Shown here piece by piece: positions 1 through 11,397 of a DNA stretch of 64,000 nt; within the stretch, counting starts at the first letter, position 1, and each line of letters begins with the position of its first letter. The position numbers and the translations under genes are program-made. The stretch comes from Cryptomeria japonica (Eukaryota > Streptophyta > Pinopsida > Cupressales > Cupressaceae): NCBI RefSeq assembly GCF_030272615.1, contig NC_081415.1, positions 423,115,757 to 423,179,756 of the forward strand, in the 5' to 3' direction. The notes under the pieces are model-generated. The model was given only the letters and a program-made list of their open reading frames with translations. It was not told where the DNA came from and did not search any database.

Positions 1-1128
1 AAGCTGCAAGACATAACACTTCAATTAAGTCATTACATGTATGGTTAGATAGATAGAAGCATGAATATGAAAACCATAACAAATCGACCAATTGCCTTCT
101 AAAAGATGTGAGTATAAAATTGCTCTCAGATTTGTATAAGCAATACCAGTGAATAGACTACACCAAGATGAAGGATTAAATCTATATGAGCATGAGATTA
201 AACTAAATGGATGCAAGATGGATGAAAGATTCAAGAAATATGGATTCAAGCAATATGAATTCAAGCATTATGGAGTAAACTAAATATGCAAATAGCTAAA
301 CTAAGATGCAATAATCTCAAAAAGAAAGCACAATATATTCAATGACTCCAGAGCAAAAATTGTATAATAATAAATCTTCAGGGCATTTTGAATGAGAGCT
401 GAAGTCTGAATTTATAGAGAATCACAAGAGAGATCAAGAAAAAGCACAATTTAGGATTAATTGAAATAATTGAGAAATTAGATTCAGTTAACCTTGAGAT
501 AGATTCCAATTATAGTTTAATTGAAATGCATTCAGATTATAAGTTTGAGTTTGCAATGGCGATATAATTAATTAATTCCGTGCACTTGAGATAAAAATAG
601 GTAATTTTTTTATTTATTCAAGAAAAGAGTCTTTTCAATGCAACTGAAGTTCTTTTCTCAAAAGCTTTGAGTTCCAATTTTAGAGAATGATTAAATTCCT
701 TTTAAATGCTTTTCTGATTTCAAGTTATCTCAATTTAGAAGAAGAAAATAATATCTCAAGTTTGATTTCTCTCAATTCAATTCTTTTGTTTATTTTCAAT
801 TTAACTCTTGCTTTGTGATTAATTCCTCTTTTGTAATAAATTAATTCCTTTTTTGCATGATTAAATGGCAAATTTATTAATTAATTAAATATGCTAGGAT
901 ATTTAATAAATTAAATAGGATAATTGATCAAAATGATATTCTTGGAATGATTCAATTAATTAAATAAATATTTAATTAATATAGAGTTATTGATTTGCCA
1001 TGTGACATTTGATGATTGAAGAATTAATTATGTTCTCAAGATTGATTTAATTGTCTTTGGTTAGGACCTTGGTGATGTTGTCGAGATCAGGGGCCCATGG
1101 TTTAGATGACCAATTTTAGGGTATTACA
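1..1128. other. AT-rich sequence without recognisable gene
   Basis: No convincing reading frame on either strand. The stretch is AT-rich with many TTAATTAA-like runs between about 830 and 1000. It probably is old transposon or intergenic sequence. Confidence 0.6.
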
Positions 1129-1630
1129 GGTGGAAGGATGCTAATCTGGACCATTTAACGATTTATGCTTCAGAGGGGCTTTCTGATTTGGGTGAGGGGT
1201 CACCACCTAATCCTTGTGCCTGACCAGGGATTCTTGTGGCTCCCTTGCATCATGTGCATTCTCGAGATGCTACTAGAGTCTCACCTGATGAAGCTCTTGT
1301 TCAATCTTTTGTGACCTCCTTGCAGCCTACAGATACTCTTACAAGTCCGCCTTCTATTGATTCCCTTCTTAAAGATCTCTAGCTCAAGGACCCTAATGAT
1401 TATATGGCTTGGATGGTGGTTCGTAGACGATGAAAGGGGAGTTCCTCCCTCCCTCCCAGTCTCTCCCCCAAACTTGTCTTGGATGTCTTTGTCCCCAATT
1501 GATTTGGGTTGGCTTTGTGTTGTTTCTGCAGGCCTTCTTTGATTGCCTAGTTAGTTTTGTATTTTTGTTTTGTGGATAAACTTGAACTATGTAAAGGGTG
1601 GGCACCCTAGTCAACGCTGATTTTTAATAA
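1129..1630 (+). pseudogene. LINE ORF1 3' fragment with 3' tail
   Basis: One plus frame can be read with several stops and ends in the stretch MAWMVVRRR followed by a basic, Ser/Pro-rich tail. A related ending, SITWTVVCHRQKRKF, occurs in the LINE piece at 27.15-27.6 kb. Both are followed within about 200 bp by the same 3' tail, AAAGGGTGGGCACCCTAGTC here and AAAGGGTTGGCACCCTAGTT there, and then by a TTAATAA-like A/T tail. I read this as the C-terminal end of the nucleic-acid-binding ORF1 of a plant L1-type LINE, with no ORF2 between ORF1 and the tail. The assignment rests on these shared sequences and the general pattern, not on a database match. Confidence 0.45.
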
Positions 1631-1689
1631 CAAACATACATAGCAAAGACTCGCATTCATGTGTCCTTAGTACATTGTCCTTGCCAGGG

Positions 1690-1979
1690 TATCTAATGAC
1701 TTTCTTCCCTCAATTAATTGACACTTAATTTTGACAAAGCAACTTGAGGCTTTAAGAGTGGGGTGTATAGTCAAAGATTTTGATGGTATGTTTTTAGTGG
1801 CTTCATCTAGGAGATTGAAAATTGAATCGAAAGATCTCTTCCTTTCTTTAGAACTATGCAAATCTAACAAAATCACCATGGCTCATGTTAAAGGTGATTT
1901 GATGACTATTATCAATAGAATCAAGAAGCCTTGCACTCCTCACTATAGCTATATAATATCCCTAACAATGTTTAGCTAA
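1690..1979 (+). pseudogene. RNase H-like (RVT_3 type) fragment
   Basis: An 82-codon plus frame starting at 1731 contains GCIVKDFDGMFLVA, then ELCKSNKI, then HVKGDLMTIINRIKK. This spacing matches the RNase H-like domain common in plant non-LTR elements and their relatives: GxxxRDxxG, then E(A)LxxGL..C, then (V)EGDSxxVInaIk. The middle glutamate-rich helix is shortened, so catalytic residues are missing and the fragment must be dead. It directly follows the LINE tail at 1630 and may come from the same or another LINE. Function is known only from the family; the match is made by eye. Confidence 0.45.
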
Positions 1980-4844
1980 TTTTGGGCTCAATATATCATA
2001 ATTTTCTATAGACCATGTGTATAGATAAGAAAACAAGTGATTAGAAGCATCAAATCATTCTTGGTTTTGTAATATTTGTTCCATTTTTGGCTTGGTTAAG
2101 TTGTTAAATTTAATTTTGTTAGTTATGGATGTTGAAGGTAACATATTGGGAAGGGAAGAAAGAGGGATCGATGAGTGGAGCATACATAATTTTTTTTAGT
2201 GACAGATCGGGTTGGAAGAATTGGAGGTCAGAAGAAGAGTTGCAGACCAGACAACCCCAAGACAAACCATGAGACATTATTGTGTATTAACTACCATAGC
2301 ATGACAAAAGAGTTAATTTTGTTTCATTATGAAATTATTTCCATTTGAAGGACATTCCTCATCAAAGATGCATATAAAATAGGAGAGTAGAGACACCACT
2401 AATGGCCACCATAGGAATGTTTTCAAACCAAATTTTGAATAGCGGCAGGCATAATGTAATTAGCGTTGGAAAACAAAGGAGTTTAATAGGAATGGATTAA
2501 TAGCTTGTAATGCAATAATATGGTGTATGATCTTGTTTATTTTTTATTTGGAATGTTTGAGTGTTGCAACCGATTGTGTGTGTCATCATCTTTTCATATA
2601 TTAGAGAACACATTGATAATTAATGTCGTTGCTCTATTTTATTTTATTATCTTAAGATGAAATATGGATGATTTGTAAAAGTTACTTTGTTTTTCCTAGC
2701 ATAGATGCATGGAGATTTGTTTTGTTACGACTCTAATGATTTTGGTGTTTTGATAAGTTGCTAGCAACATTCAAGGTTCCTCTCACTATTTAAAGCTAAT
2801 GTTAATATTTTGAGCTTCTGTCTAGCCATAAATGGTTTGTATTCATTGTTGTTAAAAATAGTCATCGCTCATCAACAAGGTGTTGTATTTTCTTGCCAAT
2901 TTTGATACATCACAATTGATAAATATTATCTTACATCATATACTTAACATTAGGCAATCAAAAAATTATTGCTATAGATACAAAAAATGGCTCACATCAA
3001 CTCATCTTGAATGATTTGGAAAATAAAAGAGTTTGATCTTCATGTGTTTGGCCATATTGGAATATTGATTTTTTCACATTATGATGGTGGACCTTTCATG
3101 ATTACAATCTATGTAGGGGAAAAAGTGAGACTAAGTATGGAAATCCTAATCCCACTCTCATACACACTCATGGAAATTGAAATAGCCTAGGGAGGTAATG
3201 CACATCAGCTACTTCTTATGAAAAAGAGAGAGTTTTGGATTACCTCTTAGGTTTTCTATTCATTAGTTGTAAATGAGAGAGAGGAATGATGCACAATGCA
3301 ATCTAACCTAGAAAGCAAGTAAGCAAGAAAATCTGAATATGAGAATGCAGATCAAAGAACAACTGATGCACTACTAAAAATTACATATCAGAAGGCAAAA
3401 TCTAAGGTGCAAATATGTCTAAAATCTGTGTAGAAATATTCGGGACTAGGGTGCCATGCCACTGTCTTGATTCTGCAATCTTAGAGCTGGAACTGACAGG
3501 AGGGATTTTGAGATCTGCAAAGTACTATTTTGTCAAGTCCTATTGATAGAGGGCAGGACCATGGTGCCACGCCACTATCCTGGGCAGGACAAGGGTGTTA
3601 CACCCCTATCCTTGATATATTTTTGCACTTCTAAGACTTCTGGGTGGTGTTGATGAATTTTCCAGATCTAAAACTACCTCTAGATTCCTATTTCTGCACC
3701 TGCAACTAAAAAGGGAAGGTTTGGGGTGGCTATATAGGTTTTTTCCTCAGTCAAACCCCCGTCTTGGTGATTTCCACCTCCACAAATAGCAAATAATATA
3801 CTAAAAATATGTTTACAAGAACCTTGTGTGTATGCAAGATCCTAAGAATGAAAGTAAACAACCTAGAGCAACCCTAAAGAGTAAACCCTAATTGCTTATA
3901 ATTGACAAAGTAAATTCTCTAAATCCACAATGCAAAGTGATCTAAAGCATGAATATGAATCAAAATGAAGCTTATTCAAAGACATGAAAACAACATGAAA
4001 CCATACCCAACCCCAAGGGAGAGGTACAAGCCAATCATCAGTCGATGATCTCCTATTATTCTTCTACATCTTCAAAAGTCCCCAATTGATAAAATGATGT
4101 TTGATGAATGTTTGATGGATGATAATGTTGAATGTTTTTGAAGACTTCAAAGATCTACTCTTTCGCTACAAAGAAGGCTCTAATACTCCAAAAGCCTACC
4201 CTTAAATTCTTAGAAGAAGACCCATTCAAATGAAGAAAGAGAGCTCTTAAGTAGGAAACCCTAGATCTTAATTTCACGCTTAGGATGAACTAGGATTTGA
4301 ATTTCCTACTAATATTTTGGGGTTAAGCATTATTATATCATAGGATTGTGCTCCCAAAATTTTGAGGAAAAAGTCACGGACCATGTGCATTCCCGCCACG
4401 GTCCGACCAAATTTTCACCAAATTTTTGGGGTCGTTAGATATGATGATATTAGAGCACATCCCAAAGTTACAACTAATTTCGAGATGTTTTGATGTGCCA
4501 AATCGAGCCCAAACGGTTGAAATAAGACATAATTAGGGTTTATTATTAAATGATTTATTGAAGGAATAAGATGAAAAGGGGCACGCTTAGGGTAAAGGGC
4601 CCAACTTTGTAGTGTGTAAAGTGATGAGACATGACCTTAGATTTAATTAAACTAATTAATTAAATGCTTAAAGGGGAATGAGAAATGCAAGATGCAAAAC
4701 ACACTAAGGCGGGTGCTAACCTCAGTGTGAAATTGTACCACCCTAGCAAGGGTGTACAATTTACGACACTACATAATCTTATCTCTATATTCCAATTTGA
4801 AATGATGATAACATAGTTATGTTTTCACTACACTTTTTCCCTAC
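1980..4844. other. No gene recognised
   Basis: AT-rich intergenic sequence. At 3,450-3,600 a phrase of the type 'gtgccacgccactatcctg' recurs three times in diverged form, which is LTR-like decay. No frame longer than about 80 codons is convincing. Confidence 0.55.
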
Positions 4845-4849
4845 AAATT

Positions 4850-6060
4850 GTTGGCATTTTGATGATTATGTTGTGATTGTCATTGATGGACACACACTTG
4901 CTATGAGATCACTTTGTGAATGTATGAATTATGCTCAACTGGTAATTGTTCCAAACTAGTATCATGTTATAGTCTTTAGACTATTGATGTTATGCAGAAA
5001 GTGTTTACTAATCTCAAGCAGTATAAAGACCCAAGCGACATAGAGAGATCAAGCAGTTTAAGGATCTCAAGCAGAGCTGAGCAAAGGAGCTAGAAGTGGC
5101 AGTTATCTTTTTCCTAGTCTTCAATTTTTGTCAACCGAAAATCTGTTTGAACCGGTATTACTCTGAGTCACCAACCGGTAACCGTAAAAGTTGTATTAAC
5201 CGGTAATAATCTGTGATGAGTTACCAACCGGTATATTTTTGTGATGAGTTACCATCCACTAACACTTTGACGGTGATTTTGTGTCATGTTACCAAATGTG
5301 TCTAGATACAATGAACCTAGGAATTTGCAATGTAATCCTATTGGACCGACATGAAATCAAATTCCTTTTAAGGACATCATGTCTAGGGTTTTGTATGTGT
5401 ATGTATGAGTGTAGTTGTTAGGTTTTGGGGTCGTCAAAGCTCTTGTATGTGCGATCTTAACTAAGAAGATCAAGTCTGTGTATTGCAATAGAGTGTGGAT
5501 TTACTGAAGACTGAAGTAATGCTGAAGAGCATTAGCTATGAGCTATAATGGATCTAATCAAGAAGACTGTGCCATTTGCTAGATCATTCACTTGTTGATT
5601 ACTCACATCTTTGACAAGTCATAAACCCTTAACCGGGTAGGCCCAGAAAAGCCTTTGTAAATCCTTTAACAAGGTGGTTCACATCTATGGATTTGAAATC
5701 CTCTCACAAGGTAGTCTTTAATCGGACTTATCTCCTAACAGAGATTGAGATTCCTAACAAGATCTGTTCTGGTAAAGAACATTGTATAACCTTAATCAGT
5801 CTGGTTACTATTCTACAAATAGTTACTTGTGAGTTTCATCTCACTATGGTTTTTCCCATTTGGGTTTCCATGTCAAAATCTCTTGTGTTATGGTGATTGC
5901 GCTTCTATGGGTGAATGCCTTATTTTCTATTTGGTTTGCATGTGTGTTAACCAGTTTCTTTGTTAAACCATTTTACTGGTTTACTGCTAGATTGTTAAAG
6001 TGTTTAAGTACAGTATTTTTTGGTATACTAATTCACCCCCCCCCCTCTTAGTATTCATCA
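4850..6060 (+). repeat. Element A 5' LTR
   Basis: It starts TGTTGGCATTTTGATG and ends CTCTTAGTATTCATCA, immediately before the primer-binding site. The U3 part (about 5150-5280) has ACCGGTA repeated at roughly 30-40-bp spacing. The R/U5 part (about 5625-5775) has a string of TAACNRGGT-like motifs. The U5 end has the poly-C tract in ATTCACCCC. Differences from the 3' copy are often CG here versus TG/CA there or the reverse, as expected from decay of methylated cytosine after insertion. Confidence 0.92.
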
Positions 6061-6062
6061 AT

Positions 6063-6075
6063 TGGTATCAGAGGC
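6063..6075 (+). promoter_or_regulatory. Primer-binding site of element A (initiator Met tRNA type)
   Basis: TGGTATCAGAGGC lies two bases after the 5' LTR. This matches the usual plant Ty1/copia primer site TGGTATCAGAGCC, complementary to the 3' end of initiator methionine tRNA, with a change near its end. Confidence 0.88.
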
Positions 6076-6110
6076 AACCTTTCTATAAGTCTAACCACTT
6101 GGTAAGAGTT

Positions 6111-7455
6111 ATGGGGGAATACACTATGAGGGAACTTACTCATTGGCTCACTTAGACTGAGCAAGCCTATGATGAACTTAAGGTCAAAATATAAGGCCTC
6201 TCAGGCAAAAAGAGAGAGCATGTTGACAAACTAATGGAGCTAACTAAAAAATAGTTCTTCTGATGAAGCGGACATGGAAGCCCTAATTCAAGAAGTTGAA
6301 AAACTGAATGAGTCCAATGCCAACCTAAGAAGGGAACTTGAAGGACTAACTATCAGAATGTGTCAAGAGCTTGAGAACCAGAGGAAAGCTAAAGATCTAT
6401 TAAAAGACAAAGATCATGAGATCTCCAAGCTGGAGCAAGAAATCAGTGCACTTACCGCTCATCTTCTTGAAAATAAAATGAAAAAGGAAGGAATCCAAGG
6501 TGAACTAAACATGGCTTTTTCTGAGAATGCAACCTTGAAGGAATCCAATGCTTCTATTTCCAAAGAACTCATTGAGTCAAAGGAAATACTTGCCAAATTC
6601 AATAAGAGCACAATCAAGCTATAATAGAAGCTTGAATCAGCTAAACCGGTAAAGAATACCAATGGACTTGGTTTCTCTAATTATGAGGAAGGTGAGACCT
6701 CTAGAACAAAAGATGGAGCATCAAAGAAACAACCGACATCAAAGGATAAAGGTAAGCAAAAGTTCAAACCTATTTGCTTTAATTGTCTCAAGGAAGGACA
6801 CACTGCTAATGTATGTAGAAGTAAGGCTTACAATAATTTTCCTTATTTTCTAAATGATAAGCCTAGACCCAATAGATTCAATGGTAATTGTTATGCATGC
6901 AACAAGTTTGGGCATAGATCATTTGAATGCAGGTCTATCATGCACAATACCGAAAGGTATCCTTAAAGGAGTCAAGGAGGTTTTCCTGAATCCTCTGAGA
7001 ACTGGAACCCAAACTGGTTTAATACCTATAGTCATCAGTCAGGTAGTGGTGGCTATCAAGCGGCAACCGGATGGAGATCAATCTATGTGATTTGTCATGG
7101 TCATGGTCACACTGCTGCAACATGCAGAAGGAAGAATGGAAACATGAATAATGGACCTTGGAAAGCACTTGGAATGGTTTGCTATCATTGCAACAAACTA
7201 GGTCATACAGCAAGATTCTACAGAACAAGAAAGAGTATATCGGATGATACACCAGTCACTCTAGAAGGAAAGATTTATGTTGAAATTGTTCAAGCAGATA
7301 TGAAGAAAACCTGGAAGAAGAAGCTTGAAGAAGTGATTCAAGTGAACCGGTTTCTGCACCTAGTGTGGAAGTCATTGAATCGGCAAACTAAGCATCATAA
7401 AAGCTTAGGGGGAGCAAATGGTGAAATGTCTCAAACCCCTAGTTTACACCGATAA
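6111..7455 (+). pseudogene. Element A Gag-like protein: coiled coil plus CCHC knuckles (broken)
   Basis: Reading begins at the ATG at 6111. After a frame change near 6250 it stays in one frame to 7455, interrupted by stops, including a double stop at 6622-6627. The first part (6274-6624) is a charged, heptad-like coiled coil. Four knuckle positions follow: CFNCLKEGHTANVC, CYACNKFGHRSFEC, YVICHGHGHTAATC (first Cys replaced by Tyr) and CYHCNKLGHTARFY (last Cys replaced by Tyr). In a working copy this would be the nucleic-acid-binding shell protein. Element B has the same plan. The usual copia Gag has one knuckle, so the array is unusual. Both Cys losses are TGT to TAT type changes and the product is not functional now. 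Confidence 0.8.
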
Positions 7456-7833
7456 AAGACCTCAACCGGTATGTGATACTTGTCAGTTGGCAGAAGACCG
7501 GAAATGGTAAAAGGCAAATTAGGGTTTATGCCCTAATAGTGAAGCATTTATTATGGTAGGTGAAGAACTTGTTTAAAAGAATTTTTCAAAGTCATTTTTC
7601 ACTTATCAGCTCACGAGCGAAGAAGTTTTCAAGCACAGAGTGAAGAAAAGCAATTTGGATTGCGATTCAAAGAATTTATCAAAATCCTGAAGAAGAATCA
7701 GAAGAAAACATTTGTTGGTGAAGTATAGAACACAAAGCGGTATTTCAGCAACCAAAGGAGTGTGTAGTGAAGTTTAAATTGCAAGCCCTAAATTTTGACT
7801 TACAAAGGTATTTTTCAAAATTCACTGTTTATC

Positions 7834-10317
7834 ATGGCTTCCGCATCACATGCTAGTTCTAGTGCACCTGATGATTCTGTAGACTTCATTCAACGGAAGG
7901 CAAAATACAATGCCCTATCTCAAATACCCATTGGTGTTATAGTGGAGGAAGACATTTCTGATTACATTGACTATAAGATTGAAGATCTAGGATCTCTGAT
8001 GATCCATTCTCAGTTGAGTTTGTTTTGTGGGAAGGACAAAAAGATTAAACCGAAATTCAGAATTCTGGAAAAGAAGAAACTTCATAATGTTGTCTATTTC
8101 CTTGAAGAAATTTCAGATGATCACATTCGCATTATTCTGAGTAGAGTACATGGTGATAAAATGTACTTAGAGAGGACACATGATATTACACCAGAAGAAA
8201 TTCATGCCATCACCAGTTTCTGCAATGTCGGTGAAGTGCTAGCCCTAAGGAAGATTAGCAAGATAGAAATAACTAAGCTCACCGGTTCAGTGAGTGATTC
8301 ACGGGGAATGACTGTCAATTCCATCAAGGATGACATGGTCAAATATCCGTGTATGGTGATAGGATACCGGATGTTCCATGCCAGCAGAATCAACTCTGTC
8401 TTTGCTTCAGCGGTAAATGCCACCTACAGGATGATCAAGGAAGATGCATCATTTGATTTGTGCACTTGTATGCAAAGACAACTTTTGTTGAACCTCAAGT
8501 CGATCAAACAGGACAATGCCTTGAGATTTAAGTTTGGACAACTATTGGCTAGGTTGTTCTTCTACTTCCAAGGCTATTGTCCAGGAGTAGGTGATATTCA
8601 GTGGTCTGCTGACCAACCGGTTACAAAGAAAATCAAGGAAAGCCTACAAGTGGTAGGAACCGGTTATCCGGAAGTGCTGAACAAATACTTTGATGAGTTC
8701 AAATGCAAAATGAACCAAAGGGTGAGAATATCAGGTGATATTGTCAAGAAATATGAAGATGACATCTGCTTCACCATCGGAGTTGATGAGTCCATAATGG
8801 AGGCGGTTGAGTCTAGACAGGAAGAAGTGCAACCGATGGGATATGAGGTAATGTATGACATGCTAGATGGGTATGCTTCTACCCTAATCGCCTTGCCCCT
8901 TGATCCAAAGGCAAAGAGAACCAGCACCTATTTGAAAAGGGTTACACCGGTTGAAGCACCCTTAGTAAAGAAGGGAAAGGCAGTGCCTTCATCATCAACA
9001 CTGTTTACCATAGCAAGTCCCAAAGCGACCAAGCGGTCACCAGCAAAGAAGAAACTAGAAGCGGCACCCACCAAAGTCTTTGAGAGGAAGCAGAAGAAAA
9101 AAATCAATACATCAGACTCAAAGGACACTGTCTCTGAAGAACAACCTAAGAAGACTAGGCAAACAAGGAAAAAGACAAAGAATGAACCGACAACATCGGC
9201 ACTGGTAAATATTGATATTTCCTCTTACAAACCCTTGACACATTATCAAAGAACAATTAAGAATATTAGAAGAAAAGTGCTTGGTGATTTGAAAGAGTGC
9301 TTTGATGATTTTAATGATGGTGAAAAGGAAGAAGTTGAACAGAAAGTCATTAATTATTTATGTATTAATGACCGGTGGCCTTCAGAAATTAAGTCCGAGA
9401 CACCTGATTCTTTATATAATTCTTTAGATAACAAATGGCAAATTGCCATAGAGAAAGATCATGAAATAAGAGAGGAAGTATTTGCACAATACTTCACTGA
9501 TGTGCCTAAAATAGAACTTTATGAAGTGGTGGAGAGATATAAGGGCCTCTTCTTCATGAGAAGAAGAAGACTCATGTTGTTGGAAGGAAAAGTTTCGGAA
9601 GTGGTCAAAGATACCCACTCCCTTGCTCAATCAGCTTTAAGATTGCATCAAGTGGCTGAAGCCAACAAAAAGGCTAAGCAAGAACCGGAAATCACTCAAC
9701 CAGATGAAGTATATGATAGTGAAGGAGAACCAATCACTACTCAATTGGACCCGATTGATGTTGATGCCTTGAACGGTGAAAATGTTACTTCAGATGCACC
9801 AACAAAAATAGAAGGTCAGGGGAAAGAGGAGGAAGACAATAGAAAACGGGCAAAGAAAGAGAAGAAGAAACAGGAGGAAGAAAATAGAAAACAGGCAGAA
9901 ATGGAAAAGAAGCAAAAGGAAGAAGAGAAGAAAAAAGCGGAAGAGGAGAGAAAAGAGGAAGAAAAGAGAAAAGAAGAGGAGAATAAGAAACAAGAAGAAG
10001 AGAAGAAGAAGAAGGAAGTGGAACAGGAAAAGGAGAAGAAAAAGGAAGAGGAGAAGAGAAAGGAAGAGGAGAAGAGAAAGGAGCAAGAGAAGAAGAAGCA
10101 GGAAGAGGAGAAGAAGAAGAAGGATGAAGATGAAGAGAAGCGGAAAGAAGAGGAGAAAAAGAAGGTAGAAGAGGACAAGAAAAGAGCTAAAGAGGAAGAG
10201 GGAGTGGCACAGAGCACTCAGATGAAGACCCCAAAGGCAACCGGTAGTCAAGCCAAACCGGCTGACATTACCAATCCCATTGACCTCCAGTTTGCAAATG
10301 AATCAGAGTTGTTGTAG
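7834..10317 (+). CDS. Element A ORF2, conserved protein of unknown function (intact first 827 codons)
   Basis: The frame is open from a TTG at 7795, but the first ATG is at 7834 (ATGGCTTCC) and is preferred. Residues 10-345 form a globular domain also found in element B; shared anchors are LSRVH (102-106), FFYF (about 242-245), KYEDDICF (306-313) and PMGYE (334-338). Then come a Lys-rich, nuclear-localisation-like linker (about 375-455), a helical region shared with B (about 460-600), and about 130 residues made almost only of Glu, Lys and Arg (662-791), which should form a single long alpha helix. The N-terminal domain loosely resembles the 'putative plant transposon protein' family (Pfam PF20167), an inference by eye. 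No catalytic signature of a polymerase, integrase or protease is present. It occupies the place of pol. The same frame continues beyond the TAG at 10315. Confidence 0.75.
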   Translation: MASASHASSSAPDDSVDFIQRKAKYNALSQIPIGVIVEEDISDYIDYKIEDLGSLMIHSQLSLFCGKDKKIKPKFRILEKKKLHNVVYFLEEISDDHIRIILSRVHGDKMYLERTHDITPEEIHAITSFCNVGEVLALRKISKIEITKLTGSVSDSRGMTVNSIKDDMVKYPCMVIGYRMFHASRINSVFASAVNATYRMIKEDASFDLCTCMQRQLLLNLKSIKQDNALRFKFGQLLARLFFYFQGYCPGVGDIQWSADQPVTKKIKESLQVVGTGYPEVLNKYFDEFKCKMNQRVRISGDIVKKYEDDICFTIGVDESIMEAVESRQEEVQPMGYEVMYDMLDGYASTLIALPLDPKAKRTSTYLKRVTPVEAPLVKKGKAVPSSSTLFTIASPKATKRSPAKKKLEAAPTKVFERKQKKKINTSDSKDTVSEEQPKKTRQTRKKTKNEPTTSALVNIDISSYKPLTHYQRTIKNIRRKVLGDLKECFDDFNDGEKEEVEQKVINYLCINDRWPSEIKSETPDSLYNSLDNKWQIAIEKDHEIREEVFAQYFTDVPKIELYEVVERYKGLFFMRRRRLMLLEGKVSEVVKDTHSLAQSALRLHQVAEANKKAKQEPEITQPDEVYDSEGEPITTQLDPIDVDALNGENVTSDAPTKIEGQGKEEEDNRKRAKKEKKKQEEENRKQAEMEKKQKEEEKKKAEEERKEEEKRKEEENKKQEEEKKKKEVEQEKEKKKEEEKRKEEEKRKEQEKKKQEEEKKKKDEDEEKRKEEEKKKVEEDKKRAKEEEGVAQSTQMKTPKATGSQAKPADITNPIDLQFANESELL

Positions 10318-11088
10318 AGCATTAAGGTTGCCCAAGAACCCGTGGAAGTAATAAGGAGGAAGAAAGAGCAAGATGTGATCCAAGTTGCGGTGAACACTCT
10401 TACCAGTTTGATACCCGGTACCAACCTTCCCAGTACCGATTCCTCTCTTGCACAATTAAAGCTCCTATGCACAGTTGTAGAAGACCAGGTGCAAAGCCTG
10501 GAAGAGGTTGCAGAAGAAAATGCCAAGAAGGAGCATCAAAAGGCTCTGGACACTTCCTTGGTGAAAAAGTTAACAGAGCTCTGATCTAATCTACAGAAGG
10601 CACATAAGGACATTAGAGATGCAATGGATGAGGGCAAATTATTGCTAAGTAATATATGTCAACCTCATCTATTTTGTGATGATGTGCTTGCTCAGAAAGT
10701 CAAACTGCAATCTGATATGCAGTCATTTATAAGCACCTTCAAGATGCCATATGATTCCTTCTCCACATATGGACAAACCACTCACCGGTTTCAACTCCAA
10801 TCTGCAAGAATAGAGGCAGAGATAAGCAACCGGACATGTAATTTGTAGGAACTTCAACTGATCCTACTACCAAAACTGCAAATTCTTCAGAAATGCTATC
10901 TAAATTTGGATGCCCTAATGGTCACTCAAGAGATGAGTACCTTGGATGTCATGGAAGAGCAGGTCTATCAAATGCAAATGGAGAATGAGGTTGCTACCTC
11001 ATTGCTTGAATCATGGTCTTTATCCATGAAGACATTTATGTAGGACTTTAAATCAGTTTTTGACAAGTTTCACTCTTTATTGTCATAA
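10318..11088 (+). pseudogene. Element A ORF2, C-terminal part after nonsense codons
   Basis: The ORF2 frame continues without any frameshift after the TAG at 10315, through a TGA at 10582, a TAG at 10846 and a TAG at 11041, to a TAA at 11086. That gives an ancestral ORF2 of about 1,084 residues, close to the 1,127 of element B. The segment is helical and charged, for example VVEDQVQSLEEVAEENAKK, and ends in a coiled-coil-like tail. The stops TAG and TGA can each come from CAG or CGA by one C-to-T change. The product, if made, would now end at 10317. Confidence 0.7.
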
Positions 11089-11149
11089 ACTCTTTAAATC
11101 AATTTTTAATGCTAATGGAATAGGTGTTTTTCAGTTGTACTTTGTCATT

Positions 11150-11397
11150 GTTGGCAAAGGGGGAGTAGTATTATGTTTTTTAAAATTTTGATGGGGAGTA
11201 GTATTCTGTATTTTGATGCATGCTATGTATGCTTTCATGTTTATCTTAGTAAGGAAGTAGTATACATTGTATTTTTTGCAAAAGGGATAGTGTATATGCT
11301 TAGGGGGAGTAATTTTGATTATGGCATAATTTTGTTGTAAAACACTTAGATGTCAAAAATTTTCCTAAGTGTTGCCTTCAATGCCAAAGGGGGAGAT
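11150..11397 (+). promoter_or_regulatory. Element A polypurine-tract array
   Basis: Five purine tracts occur before the 3' LTR: near 11152 (CAAAGGGGGAGTAGTAT), 11190 (GGGGAGTAGTAT), 11279 (AAAAGGGATAGTGTAT), 11301 (AGGGGGAGTAA), and the final one at 11386-11397 (AAAGGGGGAGAT) that touches the LTR. The last is the expected plus-strand primer. Three of the upstream copies are followed by TAGTAT or TAGTGTAT. Several polypurine tracts before the 3' LTR are, as I recall, a known Sirevirus trait. Confidence 0.75.

Noticed and set aside
5860-6051. Small hydrophobic frames near the LTR ends of A and B (also 12431-12643 and 21987-22244)
   Set aside because: They look membrane-like, but the sequence is T-rich, the frames differ between families and they overlap LTR signals; chance is more likely.
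7795-7833. Upstream extension of element A ORF2
   Set aside because: The first codon is TTG and the extension has no match in element B; ATG 7834 is preferred.
9790-10251. Long Leu/Phe/Ser-rich frames on the minus strand
   Set aside because: They are the complement of the Glu/Lys-coding purine tract of element A ORF2 and have no independent support.
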